DNA of 64,000 bases, taken from NCBI GenBank assembly GCA_907163345.1, contig CAJQUN010000001.1:1302001-1366000 (forward strand), written 5' to 3'. The position numbers and the translations under genes were made by a program. Positions within the stretch are counted from its first letter, which is position 1. Each line of letters starts with the position of its first letter. Source of the DNA: Haberlea rhodopensis. Taxonomy: Eukaryota > Streptophyta > Magnoliopsida > Lamiales > Gesneriaceae. The notes beneath the pieces were generated by a model. It was not told the origin of the DNA and made no database searches. It was given only the letters and a program-made list of their open reading frames with translations. Shown here one piece after another: positions 13,101-22,800 of this stretch.

Positions 13101-14777
13101 ATTTTTGTAGGAGTATATGTTATAGATATAGATATATTAGTATATTTTATTTTATTATTTTTATATTATTAATTTTTTTTAATTCAATTTGTAATTAGGA
13201 TGTGCAAATTAAGATAATAATTTTGTAAATTCAAAGTGTGGAAAATGAAAAGATGATAGAATTTATATCAATAGTTATAGATTTTAATACATTAGTAATA
13301 ACTAAATGAGAATAACTCTACTATTCATTTTCCTTTTATGTCCGTTGTTGATATTATGTTTTTACATTTATATCTCTAAGGAAGTTTAATTTGTATATGA
13401 AAGTATGAAATAAAAGGGCAAAGTAGTTAATTCGAAATGAAAAACTTTGTCATTTGATCTACATTTTTATAGGAGTTAGTATAAGTATAAGCATACATAT
13501 TAATTCACAATGAAAAACTTTGCCCTTTGACCCACACTTTTGTATGAGTATATAGATATAGATATAGATATATTAGTATATTTTATTTTATTATTTTTAC
13601 TATTATAATTTTTTTTAATTCAATTAGTAATTAGGATGTGCAAATTAAGACAATAGTTTTGTAAATTCAAAGTGTGGAAAATGAAAAGATGAGAGAATTT
13701 ATATCAATAGATATAGATTTTAATACATTATTAATAATTAAATGAATGTTAATAACTCTACTATTCATTTTACTTTTATGTCCCTTGTTGATATTATGTT
13801 TTTACATTTATATCCCTAAGAATTTTTTATTTGTATAAGAAAGTATGTAATAAAAAGGCAAAGTACTAGTAGTTAATTCACAATGAAAAACGTTGCCCTT
13901 TGATGCACACTTTTATTGGTAATTCACAATGAAAAACTTTGCCCTTTGATCCACACTTTTGTAGGAGTATATATATAGATATAGATATAGATATATTAAT
14001 ATATTTTATTTTATTATTTTTACTATTATTAATTTTTTAATTCAATTAGTAATTAGGATGTGCAAATTAAGATAAAAGTGTTGTAAATTCAAAATGTGGA
14101 AAATGAAAAGATGATAGAATTTATATCAGTAGAGATAGATTTTAATACATTATTAATAACTAAATGAATGTTAACAACTCCACTTTTCATTTTCCTTTTA
14201 TGTCTCTTGTTGATATTATGTTTTTACATTTATATCCCTAAGAATTTTTTATTTGTATAGGAAAGTATGGAATAAAAGGACAAAGTAGTTAATTCACAAT
14301 GAAAAATTTTGCGCTTTGACCCACACCTTTACAAGAGTAATAAGTTTCACAATGAGAAACTTTGTCCTTTGATCCACATTTTTATAGGAGTAGGTATAAG
14401 TACAAGTATAGATATAGACTATTTGATATGTATAAAATCACCTAAATCGGGAGAAACACTGTTCTAAAATTTTGACCCTGACAATAGACTCTCGGCTTTC
14501 CTTCCTGGAGTATGCTCAGTCACATGTAACGATCGTTGCTTCACAAAAAAGATGTAATTACCCTTCCTAAAATACTTGTTTTTATTGCTTGTGGGTGAAT
14601 GATTTGACACAGGATACCATGAGAAGTGGTAAATCGAGCAATGGCGCTGAAATGACTGAAGAGGAAGCACTGGTAGAGCAACAGAGGATGTTTGCAGAGG
14701 CACGTGCTCGAATGAATGGAGGCACAGTGGCACCAAAGCAATCAGATTCTGAGACTCGACCAAGTTTGAGTAGCTAA
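1200..14777 (+). CDS. DR1: Dr1 homolog, negative cofactor 2 beta subunit (five coding exons)
   Basis: Histone-fold subunit of NC2 (Dr1/DRAP1), which binds TATA-binding protein on promoters in the nucleus and blocks TFIIA/TFIIB entry. Coding exons are 1200-1254, 3555-3644, 4669-4763, 6162-6230 and 14613-14777, all with GT-AG borders and consistent phase, giving 157 residues, the usual plant length. The protein starts MEPMDIVGKIKEDASLPK. The histone fold spans about residues 15-85, with the typical ATMTKIIKEMLPPDVRVARD and APEHVLKALEVLGFGEY stretches, followed by the conserved basic/acidic tail (EEALVEQQRMFAEARARMN). No stop or frameshift was found. Oddity: the fourth intron is 8.4 kb because of nested repeats, yet its splice sites and the last exon are intact. 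Assignment is by recognition of the family. Confidence 0.95.
1255..6161 (+). other. Introns 1-3 of Dr1 (interrupted by exons 2 and 3)
   Basis: Three introns of about 2.3, 1.0 and 1.4 kb. They are AT-rich and T-rich on the sense strand, as plant introns are. I see no transposon ends, RNA genes or conserved second reading frame in them. Confidence 0.5.
6231..6780 (+). other. Start of Dr1 intron 4, before the repeat block
   Basis: Donor GTAAGT at 6231. Around 6460-6720 there is a less AT-rich stretch (cccaatggcccccaatgagt and onward) that looks like an old inserted repeat, but it has no ends I can define and no coding content. Confidence 0.3.
7170..8250 (-). repeat. 3' LTR of the older LTR element
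   Basis: Begins TGATATTCCC and ends GGGTATCA on the plus strand, i.e. the family's TGATA...TATCA termini inverted. It contains about five 57-bp minisatellite units (aggtcgggaggtcggcaata) at roughly 7860-8155. The TATA box seen in the other LTR is altered here (ctacttatagg). Confidence 0.85.
8530..9930 (-). repeat. Internal array of about 83-bp hairpin units, roughly 15-16 copies
   Basis: Each unit contains, on the plus strand, agactcgtaaagtct, catagctcgtaaagctatg and gagctcgtgaagctcg. These are three perfect or near-perfect inverted repeats with stems of 5-7 bp around loops CGTAA, CGTAA and CGTGA (TTACG/TTACG/TCACG on the element's own strand). The same units occur in the younger element at 22690-23580. 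Short open frames across the array are products of the repetition and not genes. Confidence 0.85.
10074..10811 (-). pseudogene. Degraded retrotransposon gag
   Basis: Two minus-strand pieces. The upstream piece (10811-10434) starts MAGPRVRGGRRIVGRRR and is a basic, low-complexity gag N-terminus close behind the 5' LTR and PBS. The downstream piece (10346-10074) has the retrotransposon gag core: a YDGST entry motif, SAQQWF, FQFANSKRYQKKSLNLF, QQEHDFLREF and DVLINAFTQGLR. A frame break and lost segment separate the two. No pol follows. Domain assignment rests on recognising the Ty3-type gag pattern. Confidence 0.8.
10853..11877 (-). repeat. 5' LTR of the older LTR element
   Basis: Starts TGATACTCCC on the plus strand and ends GGTACCA, with the terminal T of TATCA mutated to C. 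It carries four 57-bp minisatellite units at about 11540-11790 and a TATAAATA box (minus strand, 11130-11137) that would drive transcription leftward. Confidence 0.85.
12117..14420. repeat. Tandem array of about 425-bp AT-rich units (five main copies)
   Basis: The marker aattaggatgtgcaaattaa recurs at about 12235, 12772, 13196, 13632 and 14053, giving spacings of 537, 424, 436 and 421. Each unit also has tatcaatagttatagatttt, a tacatttatatccctaag segment, and ctttgccctttgatccacac followed by a (TA/GATA)n tail. It forms the right half of the Helitron-like block. Confidence 0.8.
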
Positions 14778-15235
14778 CTTAGGTTGAACTCTTTACTAGA
14801 GTATCCTCGACTCCATTTCTTTTTTAGCGTTGCATAATGTACAAATAACGTAGCCCCAGGGGTCTGCTGTGTACTATGTTCCTATGTATATGTAAGTAGT
14901 AACTTGTTGGCCTCTTTAAGCAGTCTTTCAAGATGTCTCCGTATGTGCAATTTTATTTTTCAAGCGTGCAAGAGCCATTGGTACTGGTGGGTAATCCTTT
15001 GCCTTTAATCTATGTTTCCTTGCTTCTTTCATTTTCCGGGGGCAATAATGGTAGTTACATGGATGAACCTATGAGAAATTCAAATTGAGATGTGTGGGCC
15101 CAGGCATGCATGAAAGACCATTGATGAAGGTCTAAGTTGATTAGTTAATTAAATATAGCGAGCTTACTTACCGAGGATAATTTATAGGGGTCGAATTCAT
15201 TAAATTTTGTAGATTTCTAATTTTAGGACAATACA
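14778..15235 (+). other. 3' UTR and downstream flank of Dr1
   Basis: Follows the Dr1 stop codon. T-rich sequence (for example acaaataacg and tgtaagtagt) fits a plant 3' UTR; the exact poly(A) site is not identifiable. No other feature seen. Confidence 0.4.
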
Positions 15236-16245
15236 TGATATTGTCCCTCTTATTTGCACTCATTTTCTGATTTAGTCCATATTGTTTGCAATGACCCGAT
15301 TTAGTCCCTTTAGTTTTCTGATTTGTCATAAATTAGTCCTAAACGTTAAATGCATCATTAAAACTAATGGAAAGAGACTGAATTGGGTTACCTAAAACTT
15401 CAGAGACTGAATCGAGAATTGACGCAAATATTAGGGACTGATTCAGACAATTTAAAAAGATTGGATGATTTAATTCTTAAATTTTTTTTTTTGATAATAA
15501 ATTCTTTAGATTTTTAATTAATATGGTTACTTTATTTATTATTTTAGTAATTTTTTGTACTTTTTTTTATTTAAATAATAATATGATATATTAAATTCTA
15601 TATAAAACTGCAATATATTGATATATAAAATATATTTCGATGGTTAGTTACTTATTAAACAAGATATATTTTTTATTTCATTAAATTATATCTGTTAGTT
15701 GTTTCTCAATTTATAAAACAATTATTTTATTTTTGATAAATTAAATAATTTTTTGATAAATTAAATAAATTTTTTTGATAAATTAAATTGCTTGGATAAA
15801 TAATTTCAAGTTACTAATATTTTTTTTGTATAATTGATAAAGTGCCCATAAATTAGAATTTATTATCAGTAAAGTAAATAGAAATCAGACGTTATAAGCT
15901 AAAAATGCATTAGCTAGAGAAATTTGTTAATTAAACATATAAAATATATATTCGAAGATATTCTAGATAAATGTAGCAAAAAACAATAGGAATTTTGCGA
16001 AAAATTTAATTTATCAAAAAAAATTAATTCAATATCAAATTACCCGAATCAGTCCCTAATATTTGCGTCAATTCTCGATTCAGTCCCTGAAGTTTTAAGT
16101 GATCGATTTAGTCTATTTCCAATAGCTTTAACGGTGTATTTAAAGTTTAGGATTGATTTTGGACAAATTAGAAAACTAAAGGGACTAAATCGGGAATGAG
16201 TACAAACAAAATGAACCAAACAAAATGAACCATTGATGTAATATC
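15236..16245. mobile_element. Foldback element with about 215-bp inverted arms
   Basis: The left arm (about 15236-15460) and right arm (about 16034-16245) are imperfect inverted copies. Both contain a gatttagtccctttagtttt-type segment at the outer side and an attctcgattcagtccctga / gacgcaaatattagggactg segment at the inner side. The roughly 570-bp centre is almost pure AT with repeated (a)taaattaaat. No coding content and no clear target duplication. The form suggests a non-autonomous DNA transposon with long terminal inverted repeats; superfamily not assigned. Confidence 0.7.
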
Positions 16246-16785
16246 CCATTTTTGTATTTTGTTTATATTTTATTGGGCCATTTTAGGGGTGATGGTTATC
16301 ATACTTTGTTTCGAACATTATTTTGCCACTTGATTTTAACAAGATTCCATGAATATCTTGCCACATCATTATTAATTCTCCATTAGTGACAAACTTATCA
16401 AGGCGCAACAGTGGACTAACATCTAGAGACTAGAGACCAATTGTGTTAAGTAGAAACAAGCCTGAAACGAAAAAATTGACATCCGATGAACATAGAGATT
16501 AAATTGGTCACCATTAACATGGACTACCAAATTTAGTAATCATCCTGTACAGTGCTGATATAGAACTAGCATCATCAACATTCGGTTAACCTTAATATAT
16601 GCGTGTGTTATTGTTAACCTTAATATATATGTGTGATAATGGAGTGACTAAACAAACAGAGTTTCCAAGACTTCTCCCAGCACATCTGAAATGCACCCAA
16701 CAAATAATTAACAGTAATATAACTCTACAAAGTACAACCCAACATTATGAAATACAAAAACCGACAGTTCTCCTGTTCCATTCCT
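16246..16785. other. Convergent intergenic gap between Dr1 and the kinase
   Basis: Holds the 3' flank of the kinase (minus strand) and a short ttaaccttaatatatg direct repeat near 16586-16630. No gene or RNA signal seen. Confidence 0.4.
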
Positions 16786-19321
16786 TCAATTTGAAAATTT
16801 TGAGATCAGCCTATCAACATGTATGATAATATCACCAATGCAGGGTCGAACAGCAGGTTGAGGCTGCAACATCCATGTTACAAACTGCTGTAGTGCCTCT
16901 GGATACGGCGGATTAGGTCCTGTTGGCCATTTTATTTGGGCATTTACGATGGCCAATTGCAAGCTCCCACCGGATTCTCCAAGTGCAAATTCAAATGGAG
17001 ATACACCATACCTACAAAAGCACATTCATTTATGAAGCAAAAGACAACTTCTCCCAAATTTTGATACTCTACAATTGTGTGACAAATATCAATTCATGAT
17101 CATAATGGTTTCTATTGAGCATAGCTCACGAACAAGGTGACATTAGGTTTCTTCAAAAATAAGACGACAAGTTATAAGACATGAAGAAAACAAATCTTAC
17201 ATGATTGCAAACAAAGTACAGCCTAATGACCAGATATCAGTTCTCTCGTCAATGTCTGCATGGCTAGGACAATCCCATAATTCAGGAGCACGAAAAGGAG
17301 CTGAACAATGCTCAGATGCCCATTCCTATTCAACCAACAAATGCAGATCATATCAAAATATCCTCATTAGCCACAAAAAACTGGCCTGAAATGCAAACCC
17401 TGTTCATTGAGATAGCTTTGACTAACTAAATATGAAAATATATATAAGTGTTATAGTTATTCTTAGTTTCGTACGCAAAACTATTAACTATTATGAGTGT
17501 TGTCTCATTCTGGGTGGTATTAATAAACTATTAACTATTATGAGTGTTGTCTCATTCTGGGTGGTATTAATATCTGACAAGCAGTTGAGATTACCGATGA
17601 CGGAGCCAACTGTTCAGTGAGTAATTTGGGCTTTTAGCACTGCCTTTGACACAAAGCTAATGATATAGAGCCATGAAATATATAAAGTTCTAAAAGGAAC
17701 CTGCAATTGTAGTGCTTCTGAACGAGAACGAATTTGCTTTCTTGCAGGACGAGCACTTCCAAAGTCCATTAATATTGCTATAGGTGACCTTCCTTTCCTG
17801 TGTGTCAAAAGGACATTCCCGGGTTTGATATCATTATGGGCATATGGAGGATCAAAACTGTGCATATGGTCAAGTCCTGCACAAAGCTGATGAACGGTTT
17901 CTTCAGTAATTTTCATCATTCTTGGGTAAGAACGTAGATGAGAACAATCATCACTGCTCAGGAAACAACCCACCGTAGTCACCTTAAAATCTAAACTGGA
18001 AGTAGAATTTAACTTCAAAATTTATGTTCACTTTAAAAATGGCCATGTAGCATGTTTAAAGGAGACGGCCATTGGGACATACAATAAAAAACTTTTTCAT
18101 CCTTTCAAGACAAACACATAAAAACAGCTATGCCACTACAGAAAAACACTATAGTCACTGCTAAAGGCATCTAAAGGAAGTATTTTGATTCAAAAATAGT
18201 GGTTGAAGTTCATAGTACCTATGTAGCATATTAATTTAAAGACTTAACCAGACAAATCGGAATGCACAGCGTCCATTGTCTAATGGTATTTTATCGATAT
18301 AGGACACTCATCTTGATAAAATAATTTGAACCGCTTATTCTAAAAATAGGCAAATTTCCACCAGAAAAATAGTGCAACCAGTGTCATGTAAGATTGAAGC
18401 GCTTGGACTTATACAGATAAAATGTTGCTTCCAACATATTCCTTTGAAGAAAAGTGAATAGATCTTTACCAATAATGTACCAACAGGTATCGTAAACAAC
18501 TCATGTGCATGGTAAGCTCATTAGTTGTACATGTTGCAAACACACTTCAACAAACCCACAAGGCAGGAATATTTTAATTATCTACCTGGCGAAAGATATG
18601 AAGCACGTCTGAGGTAGAAAAGCACTCCTTCTTAATTTTCATAGCTTTGGCATTGTCCAATATCGTTCCATCTAAATGGACGGGAAACAACAAGTATGCT
18701 TCATTCTTCCAGGATTGATCTTGTGTAACCTGGCCAATTAAAAAAAGAGATTTTTATAAACAACCAATCTGATTAGGGGAATATTCTTGGCTACCCCCAC
18801 GGGCACTACCCCATGGGGGTGCCACAACCCTTGGATGGGTATCATTTCCCCAAATGATACCCATCCAAGGGTTATGGTACCCCCATGGGGTAGTGCCCGT
18901 GGGGGTAGCATAGAAGTATTCCTGATTAGGATTAAGGAACTTAGGGTGTGTTTGGTTTGTGGGATGGAAAATTAATCTTAGGATTAATTTTCTCATCCCA
19001 TGTTTGGTTCGACTTTTAAAAAAAAAAATTCCACCATCTTTATATCATTCTAATCTCCTTTTCAACAAAATGAAATATATACTCTTCCCACTTTTTACTA
19101 TTACAAAATTTGAAATTCCCCCAAAAAATTACAACTTATTTCATACAACTTTATTATTATATATTATATTTGAATTATTGTATTTTATTATTATTATTAT
19201 TATTATATTAATATGTTTTAATATTTTATTATTATTATTTTTATATTATATATATATATATTATTAATGTTATTATTTTTATATTATATTTAATGTTATC
19301 ATTTATATATTATATATATAC

Positions 19322-19355
<34 letters not shown>

Positions 19356-19777
19356 CATATGCATAATACACACATATATATATTATATTATATTATATTA
19401 TGATTGTTATATATATTATTATGATTTTATTACATATATATTCATATATTATTATTATTATAATAATAACTTTATAATAAAAATAATTTTTGTTATATAT
19501 TTATTATATATTATTATTATTTATATATTATATTATATTATGATTATTATATATATTTATTATTATGATTTTATTATTATTATATATATATATACATATA
19601 TTATTATAAAAATTTTTTATTATATATCTATTATATATTATTATTCTGATTCTTATAATATACATATCTATCTCTTTATATTATTAAATTTTTATATCTC
19701 TTATATATATACTATTATTATTATATATATACATCTATATTATATTATGATTATTATATGTATTCTAAAAATATTAT

Positions 19778-19810
<33 letters not shown>

Positions 19811-22800
19811 TATATATTATGATTATTATTATATTGCGTATATATTATTATTATTTTTTGTTATACATAAATTATTTATTACATTTATTTATTTTTAATT
19901 ATAACTATTTTATAATTATTATTATTATATGATTATTATGTATTATATATAATAATAATAATATATAATAAAATAACAATATTAAATTATTATTATAATA
20001 ATGCCGAGAGTATTTTAGATATTATACCAAACAATAAATTGTATCAACCATCTTATTCTCAAACCAAATACCATAAAACTTATCACACATTATTTTTACA
20101 ATAATTTCATAATTTTTAATCTTTACATTTTTATCTCATCCTTCAAACCAAACGGTACCTTAGTACGCAGAACCTACTAGCACGTGTAAGTAGACATTCA
20201 AGATAAAATTCGACAACTACTTTGCTCTAACCCTTAAACAAGCAATTATTAAAGATCTCAGACCTTAGCTTATGCATGTTTTACTGCAGAAAATCTTAGC
20301 AGGACATTTCCAATTTGACTTATTGGAAAGAATTTGTTTGATTATACATATGCTTTGTCGGCTGGTCATAATTTCAGCATCAATAAAAATATAAGTTTGC
20401 CCCTTCAAGTGCCTGTGACGGCCCAAAACTCCATGATAAAAAATAGCACATCTTCAAAAGTTTGTAGTTTTTCTCCATAAATGTTCTAACTATCCATGCA
20501 ATCACCCTCACTGTGTGATACCCTGCGGGAGAAAGATCTACCATCCGAGCTTATGCTTAGCTTCGCTCGAGAAATCACCCAACTTGGAACACAAAAAGCA
20601 TATGTCTTAGCACCGTAGGGACGACCGACCTCCCGAGCTCACTTGGTCAAAGTATCCGCCTCAGCGCTATGCGTATGGCCGACCTCCCGAGCTCACGTGG
20701 TCAAGACATCCGCCTCAACGCTATGTGTATGGCCGACCTCCCGAGCTCACGTGATCAAGACATCCGCCTCAGTGTTATGTATATGGACGACCTCCCGAGC
20801 TCACGTGGTCAAGACATCCGCCTCAACGCTATGTGTATGGCCGACCTACCGAGCTCACGTGGTCAAAGCATCCGCCTCAGCGCTATGTATATGGCCGAGC
20901 TCACTTGGTCAAAGCATCCGCCTCAGCGCTATGTATATGAACGACCTCCCGAGCTCACATGGCAAGACATGCGCCTCAACGCTATGAGTATGGCCGATCT
21001 CCCGAGCTCACGTAGCCAAAGCATCCGTATATGGCCGATCTCCCGAGCTCGCCGAGTTCTAGTCTAGAGACATAAATCGACAACAGAGATAAGATCATCT
21101 TCAGAATTCCCGATCTTTGGGAAGACATTGACTAAGTCCAAGCCACTAAGGTCAAGTTATCGGTCATATGTATTAACATGGTCCACGATTACATCCACCT
21201 CTCCGGGATTTCAGGGAATGATGTGGATCGTGGCCTTACTGATCAACCGATGTATTTCGATATTTCAGGGTCATGTAAATCATGGCCTTACTGGTCAAAA
21301 TTGCACATCCCGAAACAACACCTATAAATAGCAAGTTAATTCAGGATTTCAGGTATGCTTTTCGCCTATACACGCCTACATACATCAGTTATTCTATTAC
21401 GAATTTCCCCTATATTTCCCATCATCTGACTTGAGCGTCGGAGGGGACACGCCGGAAAAATCTTCCGGCACCCTTCTAACACTTATTTCATATCTTAACA
21501 GGTCATTCAGGATTTATATCTTGTTATTCAGTCCATTGAAGAGCATAAAGAGAGGTGATTTAACTCATCATTGATACTTTGCAAATCATCACCCTTTTTG
21601 GGAGTATCAATTGGCGCCGTCTGTGGGAACGATCGAGCTTAGGCGTGGATATTAATGGAAAAAGATGACAATGAGGAAGAAGAACATCCAGAGGGAGAAA
21701 TAATCCTGGACAATCTGAAATCATTAGTACATTTGATTCCCTATGAGAGAAGGAACATAACTATATGCTAATCGCCCTTCGAACCAGGGTCCTTTAAGCT
21801 TTTTTGACCGATCTCCCGACCTTACACACAAAAAAGCATCCACTTCAGCGCTATGTATATGGCCGATCTCCCGAGCTCAGCGCTATGTGGGATGACCGAC
21901 CTCCCGATCTCATGACAGCATCGACTTTAGCGCAGTGTGGATGATCATCCTCCCGATCTCATGAAAGCATCGACTTTAGCGCAGTGTGGATGATCGCCCT
22001 CCCGATCTCATGCAAGCATTGTTGTCAGCTTGGGTTAATTAGCAAGATCACTCAATAGAGCTTACCGAGCTCTTATTCTTAGGTTGACCAGGACGATCTA
22101 ATATTGATCACCAGGATATTAGTTTTGGACTTCCCGATTCCCATTCTCATGAAATGATGTGAATTCAACATAAGTCTACCCACTGTGGGAATGGCTTGAC
22201 TGGGTCAAAGATCTTCTCAGATCGTGTCAACAAGCCACAAGATTTTAGGGATTTTGATATCTTCTCAGATCGTGTTGTACCAGTTCCAACCTTGGGAGAA
22301 AAGGAGACATCTATGTACAAGGAAGGAAAAAGAACTCGGCATCATGTCAACATTATTGCGGGAGGTAAACCATTGAAACAAACACTTGGAGAAAAAGCTT
22401 TGAATTGCATAGATAAAGAGTCTGAATCGGTAGAGCTTGCATCTCCTCAGATGATGGTGAAGATAACTAAGGAATTAGACCCTGTGTTCATTGCTTAATT
22501 AATTGCATGCCAGAATATAAAGAGACCATATTTACATGGTCAACTCGGGATGTCGGTGGGGTCAGCCCTAACGTCATGGGAACACCATATTGACATACTT
22601 CCAGAGAAGAATTTAATGGATGAAGATGACTCAAAAAGATACCAGGTAGAGCTAAACAAAATCTCCAAGCTTCACCAGCTCAAGACCGACCTACGTCGAT
22701 TAAAAGACTTCACGGGTGTCAGCATAGCTTTACGAGTTATATCCATGGTCCGAGCTCTGCACCGATCTTCTCAGACAAAAAGACTTTACGAGTCTCAGCA

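Larger units (their letters stand above)
6781..14420 (-). mobile_element. Helitron-like composite repeat block, split by an LTR retrotransposon
   Basis: The left edge reads CTAGTACGTAGCACGTGCTT. Read on the minus strand this is a hairpin-forming palindrome (AGCACGTGCT) a few bases before a terminal CTAG followed by T, the form of a Helitron 3' end. The body is very AT-rich and is recognised by a recurring module (caattagtaattaggatgtg, then tatcaatagttatagatttt) seen at 6843-6920, 11885-12020 and then repeatedly to the right. The right edge is near 14409-14420 (tatagatatagac) and is uncertain. No Rep/helicase coding is present, so it would be non-autonomous. It could also be an unrelated AT-rich satellite. 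Confidence 0.45.

Noticed and set aside
18754..18996. Facing frames with MATPTGTTPWG-like peptides
   Set aside because: Palindrome of the hairpin MITE gives the same peptide from both strands; not coding.
19540..19932. 130-codon frame rich in Ile and Tyr
   Set aside because: Lies entirely in (TAT)n microsatellite.
20643..21067. Overlapping open frames of 114-132 codons in the LTRs (again at 23994-24418)
   Set aside because: They follow the 50-57 bp minisatellite and encode only repeated low-complexity peptides in two frames; no start context or homology.
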